The position numbers and the translations under genes were made by a program. This document shows positions 1 through 11,658 of a stretch of DNA of 64,000 bases, piece by piece (the first letter of the stretch is position 1; each line of letters begins with the position of its first letter). The stretch comes from Antitrichia curtipendula (Eukaryota; Streptophyta; Bryopsida; Hypnales; Leucodontaceae). The notes below the pieces were generated by a model that saw only the letters and a list, made by a program, of their open reading frames with translations, was not told the DNA's origin and did not search any database. The stretch covers positions 44,705,912-44,769,911 of the forward strand of contig OX579636.1 of the NCBI GenBank assembly GCA_951230915.1. Direction: 5' to 3'.

Positions 1-2400
1 AAAACCAATGTTTAGAGTTGCAATATGTTGTGTATGTTGTGTTCAAATTCATTGATTCTTTATTTATTTTTAGAATGCTTGATGCAAAATAGAGGAGAGT
101 GGGGATTAACAATTAGTAATAGAGAATTTATTCTACAAGAATGGAATAATAGATTTTGTGCTAGAATGTAATGGGGATTTAGTCCAAATGGTATGGAAAT
201 TATAGAATTCAATAATATCATGATTGTTTGGTGATTTCTAAAGAAAAATTAGGATTTAGAAGTTGTAGATGGTTAAGTAAGAAATGGGCAATTAGGCAAA
301 TAGTAGAATTTGTAGAAATAGGGAACAAAATGCTAAAATTAGGAATTAGCATTGGGAATGCGAAATGCAAATCCAAAAGGCACAAAGCAAAACATGAGAA
401 GTAGGAAAATGCTAGTTGCACAAATATGATAGAAGCCACTCCAAATTAAAAAGAAATGCAGTGAATTAGCGTAGAGTACTTAAATTAACATAGGAATGAA
501 TCAAACACTTGGATTGATGATAGAGTTGTAGAGAATGCCAAATGGGTATTAGCAATTGGAATTAGGATTAATAATTTTTATCTTATTTTTGTACAAAAAA
601 ATTTAAGAGTTTACATATGGCTTCATCCATGAAAAAAAATATTAAAAAATTACTCAACCAAAATTTGATGATCATACTGCATGTAGTTCAAGATCGTGGC
701 TTAGCTTTTCTATAATGAATAAGGATATCATGGACTAAGGAGTATAGTTTGCAATAAAACGATAACATGTAAAATTAAAAACTGATTGGTTGAAGGAGCC
801 AAAAATTAGCTAATTGTCAAAACATTCATACATTTTCATGTAAAAAATGGATGATGTTCATCAAATCTTTTGTATACAACTTTGTTGAAAGTATGTCAAT
901 TTTATAGGATACTATATCAAAGAATAGTAACTGCATTAGAAGCATATTTCATCTCCTTCTTTAAACAACTTAATTTTGAAATTCAAAATTCCAATTCTTT
1001 TTGCTTTTGAACCAAACTAGCAAAATGAAGTCTAATTCTACTTGAAGACTTTGAGAAATTTCTAAAAACAAATAATTTATTGCAAATTTTATTGTAAAAT
1101 AGAGCCACCCATTACCAACTAGGACCCCGTCGGCAATCTATATAGTACCAAAAATTCAATAGAAGCTAGGACTACTTTCCAACCATCAATTTTTGGTTTC
1201 TAACCATCAATTTTTGGAGTGGTCACAATACATCATCTAGGCTTGAAGAAGTAGTATTGAATGAGCGGTTGTAGAAGACTCCAAACATTGTTTATGGTCT
1301 CAAATCAACTTTTGGCTCCCAAAATTCATAGTAATTTCAATTCTACGAATAAAATTACCAAAAAATTGTACAATCACTATGATTTCTATCTTTCTACACA
1401 CAAAAATCCCATTAAAACCTTTAGAACCGAGCTTGCCCGTTTCGGTAGATTTAATCTAAAATTTGAAAATAATTTTTAGCCAACGAACCACTTGTTAGCA
1501 AGGTCTAAATGAAATAACAAGATACATAAATTGTGCATATGATGAGCCCATGTACAAGTGCATGCACATTGATTTTAAATGAATATTGACTCCTACAAGC
1601 AAGGGATCTAAGTCAGAAGGTAATGGAAATCTTTATGGTCATGCGAGCTTAGCTTGCTAGATTCTTTCCCATGAAACATTCAATAGTTTGCATTCCATCC
1701 ATGCGGATAGACCAATACAAGGTCCAACTATTTTTCTATTTTTTGCTAAAATATGCCATTGACTCAAAATATCCTTGAACTATTCGAGGATGCCTTTGGC
1801 CCTAAAGGGCTAAGATAAAACTACCTTTGACAGGCAAAATGAGTGGTTTGTTCTGTTGCCATTAGCAAAAAAATTCAGATTTTTTTCCATACAAAGACAA
1901 ATGTGAGAATTGAAAGAATGTTTCTAGAATTGAAATTTTTTGGACAAAGTATGAATTCTGGAAGTGTGTTGCCCAATTGGTCCAAAAGAGTCTCTAGACT
2001 ACCCCAAATCAACAAAAAAATGTTTCTATAATGGTCCTCTTACCACCTAAAGCAGTCACAACATTTTCTAACATGGCTACAAGATTTTCTAACATGGTCA
2101 TGATATGAAGAAATAAAAACCAACATTTTACAACGAGTTTACAATAAACAGGTGTAAGTGTCTTATGACAGTCACTAATAACTCCATGTATTGATTATGA
2201 CTACAAATCAACCTAATGTAGTCCTAACCCCATTTACTAGAAAAAATCTATCATAGGTTGATATAAAACTCTAATGGGTAGTTCCGTAAAGTGCACATCA
2301 TGGGTGGTTTGCCTATCATAGGCAGGTTTATCTTCAAGTGATTGGTTATGAGTGGTTCCACGTTAAAGGAGTGTGAGCTTTCACTGCATGGGCAGAGTCG
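1..2400. other. AT-rich intergenic DNA without a recognised gene
   Basis: About 2.4 kb of low-GC sequence. The open frames are short (under 75 codons), do not resemble known proteins and lack splice-site support. No terminal repeats or transposon protein motifs were recognised. It probably consists of decayed repeats. Confidence 0.6.
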
Positions 2401-3765
2401 TGACAGGGTTCAATGAGCAGACGTGGCCCCCCCTCTTCCGACACACATCATTCGTGAAGAGTCGAGTGCACGAGAATTGCATGTCATGTTTTTTATCTTA
2501 CTTCGTTTGATATCTTATTGGACGCTTAGATTCATGAGCAAGGACAAGTGAATATCAAGCCAAAACAAGCACAGCAATTTTAAAGAACAGCAATTGGCAG
2601 GTCTGGTGACATTATTCGTTTCTTGCAGTCTTACTCCAGCAGGGTCACAAAGTCGAGCGTAATGCTGCAGAACTGAAACAAAATAATGTGATCTGTATTG
2701 CACATATATATATCCAACAAAAACTGATTATAAATGTAACCAGACTACACTTGAATTTCTACACTACAAAAAATGAACTCTGCTCGTGGTTCTGCCCTAC
2801 ATTAGCCTTTTGAAAGACACAGATCGTGAATGTTTTAGTTCAAATCTTTACCCCTGTAACGGCAGTCTAGTCACTGTGGAAATCATCCTTTTTAGTACAG
2901 TATGAATCACTCCTTAAAGGTCAAACTATTGTGAACGACCTCCCGTTTCTGCACTGCACAAACTTCTAAGGATGAGCATATGCACTTCTGTCTTACATGA
3001 CAGGATTTGTCAATCCATCCGACACTTAGAGTCCGCTGCAGCGTTACAGGGTTAAGCGATGGCAACGGCAGTACCAACGGCAGTAGCAAAGGAATTGGCT
3101 GCTGAGTAATTCATTTGAAAACGTCACAGATTTTTCAGCTGGCTGCACAGGGTCAAACTCAGCTTGTCAAGAGCGGTATCCTTGCACAAAAATCTAGACA
3201 TCGTTCAATCAACATAGAAAGATAAATTCCACGGCCAAAGCATGTCATAAACAGATCAACAAAACAACTACATTGAAAACAAATAAATAATGTTCCATTT
3301 AACAAGTGGCAAATTGCTAAGTATCTCTACCCAAATAAATGTGTTAACGTGGTATGTCTCTTTCAGTACAATCCTCTATTTGATTATTATATAAAAATCC
3401 CTACGGGACAATTTTAGAATACAATTTTAGAATGCTACAATTTTGCATGTTACGACTCCACTAGACATAAGAAATGAATTATAAACGACGATGGACCCCA
3501 ACATGCCACTATTGCTTTTAAGACGTGTTTCACTTTCATTTGCCTACATAACTTTTGAACTTTCAAACCATCGAAATCATTACGCATCATTGCTATATCT
3601 CTCCCTGTCGGTAGAGATAATTAATAAAATGTGTCCATGAAAGACTGAAAAGTTGAACACGTAGGGATGACAACTGTACCTCGAACTATCTACGAGCTTT
3701 CTTGCCTTTCTGTTTTCTGAAAGACTGAAAAGTTGAACACGTAGGGATGACAACTTTACCTTGAA
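2400..3765. other. Transcript-like region 3' of neuroguidin, no protein recognised
   Basis: Base composition rises compared with the first 2.4 kb, but the only open frames are short (about 60 codons, minus strand) and unrecognised. It lies directly 3' of the minus-strand neuroguidin stop codon, so it could hold that gene's 3' UTR, a non-coding RNA or a decayed gene. The sequence alone does not decide between these. Confidence 0.4.
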
Positions 3766-3798
3766 CTATCTACGAGCTTTCTTGCCTTTCTGTTTCCT
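3641..3798. repeat. 80-bp tandem duplication at the end of the neuroguidin gene
   Basis: Two nearly identical copies lie head to tail, 3641-3720 and 3721-3798, differing at a few bases. Each starts AAGACTGAAAAGTTGAACAC and ends in the TTCTTGCCTTTCTG stretch that encodes the lysine/arginine tail of neuroguidin on the minus strand. The copy at 3721-3798 contains the stop codon used in the gene model. The other copy lies in the presumed 3' UTR. Confidence 0.9.
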
Positions 3799-6251
3799 GG
3801 GTCCGCCTCCTAACTCCTCAGGAGCATCATTCTTGTACTGAGAAGCAAACAAATATTCTCAAAACTACGGTAAAATCATCAAAAAGACACCAAATTTTCA
3901 TAATATGATTCACACATCCACAACACGGCTTGCAATTATATCTGGAAGAACGCAGCAATTTTCACGTCCATATAGTTGTATGCTATACCTTTGACCTCTC
4001 AGGATATGAACCCGCCGTGTGGGAAAGAGAACGCCGCTTTGAAGATTTCCCACTTGAGGGCCAATCTGAATTTGGCTGGGGTGTTTCATCCATATTTGTG
4101 AGACCGACGAGGTCATCTTCAAAATCATCGAGCATGTTCGAAAGCCTGATCACAAAAGAACAAGCGGTTGAGATCCAAGTTATGGATTCAGACCAGAAAT
4201 AACTGATCATATTGCTGTAGCCCCATTGGAAATCATGTTCCACAGGTCGTGCTCAAACTTCCAATCAAAATCCCTCGAACTCAAAATTGTTCCATTCACC
4301 AACCTGACATGAATATATCCTCAGGTTATCAAGCCCAATAACTAAGTAGAATCATCAATCAAATCAAGAACTCACCCGCTTCGTCCTTTCTTCAAATTCT
4401 TGACCTTCCTGCGCTCGTCCCTGTTTAATGGCACACGAGCAAATAACTCTTCTTCTTGTTCTGCACGTTTTTCTAAACGTGCAATATCTCTGAGCATTTC
4501 CTTGGTCTCCGTACCCGTCGTCTCAAAAACCTATTTAAACAACAGAAATGTAAGAGCGAAATGTATAAAAATGCAATCCTAGGGATAAATATCACCAAAA
4601 ACAGTCGCAAATAGAGTCCAGACGAAGATTTTACTAATGGGAGAGTATTAAAGAGGACCCGCCATGCAGACCCAGCATTCTATAGGATATTGAGATTGAC
4701 GAAATCCTGTCCAAGTATAGGAGACCCTGGTGTTTTATAAAATAAAAGCTCAATGAGACTAACCCCTAGTGCACCCGTTTTTCATAGTTTTTATTAACCC
4801 TAAACGGGATAACTCCACGGCCTAGCAGTTGTTTCAAGGTTATCACAATTATTTCATGCTCTGAACCTCTTCGAAGACTTTTTGAATTACATGGGTCTTC
4901 AAAGCATCGGGTCTGGAGAGAAGAAAACCTATATAGTAAATACTAGCCGACAATTGTAGTACACATTCATGTAAACTAAATCCTCATAGGGACATCTTAC
5001 CTCTCGAGGTCTGCCTTCCACTTCATCAGCCAGCTCCTTGATGAAAGAACTGCGAGCTGCACGACGATGCATATCTTTCTCAGCTCGAGCTTTCGAACGC
5101 CGATCGCGACCAGTTCCTTCTTCAGCCATGGCTGTAGGTGCTATCATAGGAGGTTTATAAACTCCTCCGCCATCCTGATACAAAAAAACAGTATGAAATT
5201 AAGCTTGGAATTAAACTTTCCCAACAGTGCTTCCAACACCCGACGCAGCCAAATTTCAAGTTTTTTTCAGAAGCATAAACACAGATCCAAGTTTGTGAAC
5301 TCCAGTAACTATGAACTTTTAAGTGCTGATATTCTACCTCTGCCATTTGGTCCAGCTTAGACACAAGCATGTCCGGGTTTGGTCTGAAAGACAACGCATC
5401 CTCTTTCCCTGTCTCTTCTCCTGTTGCATCTGCTGCTGGCGCCTGGCCAGACCTCAGCAATTTCTCGATCTGGTATTCCAATTTCTTGTCTACAGGGCGA
5501 ATCTGTCAAGCAAAACATGACAGAACCATCAATGCGTTTCTAATACTTAACCCTAAACCCTTAAAATACGTGCTGCTAACTCCAGAACAAATAACCATCG
5601 ATGTTTTTCAGATACCTAAACCCTAAACCTTAAATCCTAGCCTCTCGAATTACATGCTACCAATCTCAGAGAAATAACAATCAATGCTTTTCTACTACCT
5701 ACCCTTGAAATACGTGCTGCTAACTCCAGTACAAATAACTTTTCCAACACCTAAACCCTAAGCCCTTGAATTACATTCTGCCCCTATCCAGAGCAAGTAA
5801 CGATCAATGCTTCTCTACTTAAACCCTAAACCCTTGAAACCCATTCTGCCAGCTCCAGCGAAAAAAAAACAGAAGCTGCCAACTTACTCGAATCCAGAAA
5901 CCCGACACAAAAACTTACAATTCAAGTCCTTCATTAAAAATCCAAACAGAAATCGAGAGAGAGAGAGAGAGTATCCAAAATCCTTACCTTTTCCAAGATG
6001 AATTTGATTTCGGCCAGGCGTTGCCAGAGAGCATGATCCTTGAGGTTGCGCCCTTCACTCTTGCCCAAGACGTAGAAGACGAGAGTTTCGCAATAGCTAA
6101 AGAGAAGCAGATGCTTGACCTCGAGATAACTGATTCCGTTGTTGGTGGGCAAATTTCCGGCTCGAATCTCCTCAATCAGGGGACGCAATTTGGTGGTGAT
6201 TTCGTCGAGTCCCTGTTTCATGTCGAGCAAGGCGGCGGGCGTGATTGCCAT
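3766..6251 (-). CDS. Neuroguidin / LCP5-like Sas10/Utp3/C1D family protein
   Basis: Exons on the minus strand: 5988-6251, 5338-5502, 5001-5174, 4376-4530, 3989-4145, 3766-3837. All junctions are GT-AG, the phases close, and the product is 328 residues. Residues 1-105 form the Sas10/Utp3/C1D domain, with the family hallmark IRPVDKKLEYQIEKLL encoded right at the exon 1/2 junction (about residues 89-104). The middle is basic and rich in Arg/Lys/Glu, including the segment GVYKPPMIAPTAM. Near the C-terminus is LSNMLDDFEDDL, and the protein ends in a lysine/arginine tail (KQKGKKARR) expected to direct it to nucleus and nucleolus. In yeast and animals the family (Lcp5, neuroguidin) works in the small-subunit processome during 18S rRNA maturation; the same role here is inferred. 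The start is the first ATG of an exon whose upstream flank carries a telo-box. Intron 1 holds a minisatellite, and an 80-bp duplication abuts the stop. Confidence 0.92.
5524..5866. repeat. Intronic minisatellite with telomere-like heptamers
   Basis: Intron 1 of the neuroguidin gene contains about five degenerate head-to-tail units of roughly 60-85 bp. A typical unit runs ATCAATGCTTTTCTA, then CCTAAACCCTAAACCCTT, then ATTACATGCTGC, then CTCCAG and ACAAATAA. The CCCTAAA heptamer recurs in most units. Confidence 0.85.
5955..5971. repeat. (GA)n microsatellite
   Basis: A run of about eight GA dinucleotides in neuroguidin intron 1, about 16 bp inside the intron from the exon 1 donor site. It is pyrimidine-rich (CT) on the transcribed strand. 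Confidence 0.9.
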
Positions 6252-6370
6252 CGTGACGTGTGAGGAGATAATCTACAAGAGGAGGATCATCACAACGAGG
6301 AAGAAGCACCAGAGTAGGAGCAGTGAGTGGTCACGGGAAAACTGCAGTCCCAAGGTTTCAAGGTTTTCAA

Positions 6371-6387
6371 GGTTTAGGGTTTTAGGG
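6371..6387 (-). promoter_or_regulatory. Double telo-box upstream of neuroguidin
   Basis: Minus-strand CCCTAAAACCCTAAACC lies about 120-135 bp upstream of the neuroguidin ATG. Telo-boxes (AAACCCTAA) are known promoter elements of plant ribosome-biogenesis and translation genes. The position fits that use; binding is inferred. Confidence 0.55.
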
Positions 6388-6476
6388 CTGGCAAGTGCAC
6401 GGGCAGGCTCAATCAACGGGCAGCCTTGGGGAGTCACGATTTCTTTTTTTTATAATTGACGAACTTATTAGAGCAT

Positions 6477-6758
6477 ACACTAAAAATGAAATTTAGTGTT
6501 TGCAACACTAATTACAAACTCTAACACTAAATGACAACAATCCTCATTAATATTATCAAGACAAAATGTCAACATGAACATTAATTGTCAACTAAATTTC
6601 CAACAAAAAAACTAAATTAAGACTAAGATAATTCACCCTACACTAAATCAATATTCAACATAAACACTAATTATCAACTAAATGAAAATGAAAATAATTT
6701 AGAAGATATGATAAATAATACTATAAATACCATCAATACTAAATTTCATTATTAGTGT
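6477..6758. mobile_element. MITE-like element with 21-bp inverted termini
   Basis: The left end at 6477-6497 (ACACTAAAAATGAAATTTAG...) and the right end at 6738-6758 are inverted repeats with 20 of 21 matches. The 282-bp interior is AT-rich, non-coding and scattered with CACTAA motifs. It lies about 230 bp upstream of the neuroguidin start. Target-site duplication was not resolved. Confidence 0.65.
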
Positions 6759-7237
6759 TTTGAAAGAAAGTTCATTTTAGTTGAAGAAGGATAATTCAAG
6801 TTTGAAAGATCAATTGTTGGCAATGAAGTATGTATCGGAAATGGTTCAACAATTTGAGCCTTGTGGACTTAGATGGTGAATTCTATCTCTTTGATGCTTC
6901 CGTTAGGAGTTAGACTTCATCTCGGCAGAATATAGGATCTTATTGGTCCAACTCGCTATTTTGCCTTCCAACCAATTACAAGTCTCCTAGTGGCTTAAAG
7001 CAAAAAGAATTTCCATCATTACTAATCATACAAACTATTTATTGAAAAAATCATAGATTTGGTAATTTTCATCCTAATAAAATTGCAATTTGCCGAGTCA
7101 AAGAGAATATTTTAGCAGACTCGAGCATTTATTGAGTACTCTTCATCCCCTTAAGAATGTGGTGAATTTCTTTTGGTGTACCACTAGAATTGCTCTTAGT
7201 AACTAAAATGAAGCCTATTATAAAGCAAACGGTTTTA

Positions 7238-7826
7238 TTAACCCCTATAACCCCACTTGTCCCCTTGGGGGACAAATTGGGTCCGGGTAGGTTTCTATTG
7301 TCTCAATTTGAAGTAAATTTTTTTGAGATTTTTTGAGGATGGGTAGCTTTGCAAGAGCTTTGTGGATATATACATTTTGCTTCAATCGGATGCCGGATGA
7401 AAAAGTTATGGCACAGTGAGCAAGAAATGGAGATTGGCGGGCAGCCCAAAAAAAATTACAAAAAGTCAAAAAAAAAAAATTGAATTTTTTTCCTAAAAGA
7501 TTATGTTTTTACCTACACGTGGAGATTTGATTCATTCTATTTGGACTAGGGATGAGAAAGTTATGGACAATCTTAGTTTTTTGGGCAATTTAAGCATCTT
7601 CTTGAAAAAAACCTTTTTGTTCAACTTTGAATGCTAATATCTTCCAATCCGTACGGTGAAATTTGATGAAATTTTTACTACATGATCTCAGATAAGTTAA
7701 GTACAAGATCCTATGGTTGAATTCCCAAAAAAAAACAAAAAAATTGGTTTCCTTAAGTGAATACAACAGAAGTGGTAGTTTTGAGTGGTTTTTGGTAGAA
7801 AACACCCTCGGGGTTTTAGGGGTTAA
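7238..7826. mobile_element. TTAACCCC-ended non-autonomous element, copy 1
   Basis: The ends are TTAACCCCTATAACCCC (7238-7254) and GGGGTTTTAGGGGTTAA (7810-7826), an inverted repeat with one mismatch in 17. The 589-bp interior has no credible gene. Its right half resembles the element at 34016-34974, sharing stretches such as CAAGATCCTAT and the pattern 'caaatgctaatat...aatc'. It is read as a DNA-transposon derivative of unknown superfamily. Confidence 0.6.
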
Positions 7827-8428
7827 GCTACAAGGTTAATTGGGAAGATGTTTAGATGTCTTTAAAGTTCAATTAGAATGAATGAAAAACATAATGGATG
7901 AAATTGTGACACAATGAATATTTAATATAAGAGGTAGGATTATAATTGGTACGAGTAATAAGTAAGTTATGCCAAACAATTGTCATCACTCTAAAGTCTC
8001 AAGAAGTCATTTTCCACAAAAGAAAATTGTAAGTATTAAGATTTTGCATATCTAAAGTGTATTTGTAGTTGGATAATTTTGAACTCACACTACATGATTT
8101 CATAAACAAATAAAGAGATTTATAAAAAAACTAATTTATATATATTATATAGTCATAATCATGGTTATTTTAAGAACCAAGATGCTCAATTGTTTTATTG
8201 TTATTTCTTGGAAAAAACTTGAGAACTCATTCAATTTGTATATAATTAGTACTAAAGACTACAAAAGTTGGATACTTGTTAATCCTAAAGACATGCTAAA
8301 AAATACTATATTATCCATAATCCATCTTCAAATCTTGTCCCTACAATCTTGATTGATATAGATAGATATAAAGTATTGCTTTCATCATGATTTCTATAAA
8401 CATGACATGAAACAAATGTAGCATTCTA

Positions 8429-8616
8429 CACTGAATAAGAGTATTAAGGGGACCAAAAAATTTAAGGGATTTATTCTAGAAAATTGTAGATGTTTGAAAC
8501 ATGATGTATAGCCCCCAGACACTTCAATAACTATTGATGTACATGAATGGTAGATATTTATATAGTGTGTAATGTTGATTAATTTGTGTCGGTCCCCTTA
8601 AAAACCCTATTTAGTG
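8429..8616. mobile_element. 188-bp MITE with 26-bp inverted termini
   Basis: The left terminus starts CACTGAATAAGAG and continues to TTAAGGGGACC. The right terminus is its imperfect inverse, GGTCCCCTTAA through TATTTAGTG. TA lies directly outside both ends, consistent with a 2-bp target-site duplication. There is no coding capacity. Confidence 0.7.
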
Positions 8617-11600
8617 TAGTGTTTTCTTCATCAATATTAAATGATTAAAAATAAATGTTGTTTTACAATTTCATGATAGTTGTAAGAAACCATAAGAAAA
8701 TTTATTTAGCTCTTTCTACTCAAACATTGTATATGGTAAATAAGAAACTTTGTAATGGTTGCTACTATCTACTAAAAAATGACAAAGAAATTCTTCCCTT
8801 ATCTCCCCCCTATTAAAAAAAATCAATTGTCTTATTAAAGTAGGAAAAAATTTCCCCATTCCAATGTTGTTAATTCAATATTAAAAAATAGTGGCAAATT
8901 ACAAAGAGAACATCCAATTCATTCAAACCACCTCCCAAATCAAAACCAGAAAAACTTTAATACATGATATTGTATATGGAATATGTACAATTATAGTATG
9001 ATAAAATGTATAGATATTGATATTGATATGGGATACTAATAATATACAAATACATATAAATGTACTATGTATTATCCCATATCGTTTGCAATCTCACAAC
9101 TTTAGAAAAAATATAAATGAGTGGTGTTTAAATATATCACAAGCATATTTATGTACATGAATTTAAGTGAGAGTCTTCATGTACACAAATTTGTCACTAT
9201 CTCATTAGAAGTGGCAGGCCTTACTAGTACAACACTATCCAATAGTTGCCACTATCTAATGTTCATTCCAAAGTGGATATTAGATATGCATACATATAAA
9301 AATCCAAAAACCAATGACAATGTCATTTTATTAAAGTCATGATAGGTTTATAAATATTCAATTAAATTAGATAGGTGTAGGAAGGGCAACACATTTGGAG
9401 ATCTTATTATTTCACAATTATACAGAAAGAATGTCATTGTTTTTTTAGAGCCCTAATGATTTCAAATTTTGTTTAATTTTTACTTGCACATGTTGTATTC
9501 TTCACTTCTTCTAGTGATAGGAATTTTGACCCCATCCATCTTTTTTTATCTTTCCACAATAAAAATGATCAAATTTATAATTTAAAACTATAAATCCTTG
9601 TGTTTAAGCTTTTAAACTCATATCAATAGGAAGCAAGTGAATTTTTGGCTCTACTATTTTTTCAATCTTCTTCCGAGTCTTCTTCCCAATGAATTACTCT
9701 CTTCAATTTTTTTTGTGGACCATAATTTTTCAAAACCACAACACAATCTTCAAATGCTATGTTGCAATGACATGTTGACAATTGTTTAAACCCCTACAAA
9801 CATTAAGCCACCCTTGCATTGAGATTATGGTACGCAATGGAAAATTCTTGTCTTATTTCATTCATGTATTAAGCCATTAAACAAGAAGTTAATTACTTCA
9901 TGATGATAGACTAATGACTAATATCAATTTTTTTTTTTCAAAAACTTCATTCTCAAAAGTACATCTATTGAGGGCCACTTTATTTTGAACATTTTTTTAC
10001 TACAAGAATCATCTTTCTTTTTTTCTTGCCAATAACTTTTTGATAAAGAAATTGAAGTGAGGTCGTCTTTCAAAGTCTCAAATGAAGCGGCAGTCAATTC
10101 CTCTAAATAACCTAGGAATTGAATTATTTGATGACTACACTATTTATATTCCTAGATTTAAATGATAGGACAATATTTAATCCCACACTGAAGGACAAAG
10201 AATGTAGAAAAACCTAGGATCACCTTATTTTTTTGTTTCCTGAAGAGTATTGTAAACTAAAGAATTTATTAGTAAGAATCAAAGCAAGGTAACATTGTGG
10301 TACAAGAGCTACTTATAGAGTAGCCATTTAAATGATTGATGCAAGGATTGGTGAAGAGATGCCTTAATTTGGTTTAAAGTTTAGGGTAGAAGAGAAGCAT
10401 AGGTATTATACAATAGTAACCAAGCCACATGTGAGAGGTTTCAGTAGGAGCTTACTGGTTAACCCTTTAGTGTCTAAGAAGCCCAAATTGGGTCTCACGT
10501 TTTTTTAAGCAATGTTGAAGAGTTTATATGGAGATTTCTTTAAACTTAAATAATTGTGTATTTGAACCAATGCATACAATGTTCTTCATTTAAGCGAATG
10601 ATATAATAAAATTTTCTATTTCTATTATATTTTCTATAATATAATTAATCAAAATCTGCAACTAAAAATCATGAATTCTTAGTACATAAAGGGTTACGTG
10701 AGTTAGTACAGCAAAGACAAAGTCTTTTATAGTATAGGTACTTGTTGTTTTATTAATTGTATAAATAGTTTCAACTTAAATTTGTAACTCTTAATCCCTT
10801 TAATGCCTTTATTTTTTTCTAAAAATATTTTGCACATTTTTGCTTAATATATCTTTTATAATTATATTATTTACCTCAATTTCATCACATTGGTTCTAGA
10901 CAAGTTTGAAAAAGAAGATTCAAGTATTATCTAGGATGAATGAGAAATTACTTGAACAAAATATTACCTTCAGCACATTGCTCAACATCTAGAATATGAA
11001 CTTCAAAGTGCCATGGAGTTAGGATAAGATCACTCAAAATTCAGCAAAATTCTTTGACTCAAAGGTCTAATTTTTATACACATAGACAAACTATTGCTAA
11101 ATCTGAATGACATTGAGATATTAACAAAAATCATGCAATCAAATTTCAATTGATAGCTTTTCCAGTGCTTTTAATTCCGACGTCCTTGGGAATGCACATC
11201 CGTTCCATACTCAATGAGTTTCACCCACCAAGCAGCTGAAATTTGTGAAGTTGCTAAATGTGCTAAACTTACAGAAGGAGTCTTCCAACAGTAACTGAGC
11301 CACAACCTCGGCAACATTTGGAAAAACTTCTAAGAATCTATTAATAGCAACACAAACGCAAATACCACTATTAAATTTGAATTTTTAGCACATTTAGGGA
11401 CTTGAGCAAAATTTTAGAAATCACACTTGGGATCACTGCTCTTGAAAGTGGATTTCAGAGACAATTATCGTTTGAGCAAAGAGTCTCTTAAAAGACCTGA
11501 GATTTTCTAAAATATTACAGTATTAATGAGTTTGACAATTGGGTGCCAGCACATCGAAACAATTAAGCTTTACAAGGCTCGCTTGAACTTAAATATCATA

Positions 11601-11658
11601 AAGCTCTTCCAAATGGTAACGCTTATGCATTACATAGAATGTATTGAAGGCAACTGAT
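8617..11658. other. AT-rich intergenic DNA, probably old repeats
   Basis: No gene could be supported. Open frames are short and unrecognised. Near 10290-10310 the string TGGTACAAGAGC resembles the primer-binding site (TGGTATCAGAGC) next to many plant LTR-retrotransposon LTRs, but no LTR pair or gag/pol motif was recognised around it. Confidence 0.5.

Noticed and set aside
10280..10320. Retrotransposon primer-binding-site look-alike (TGGTACAAGAGC)
   Set aside because: No flanking LTR pair, polypurine tract or gag/pol motif was recognised, so it is not called as an element.
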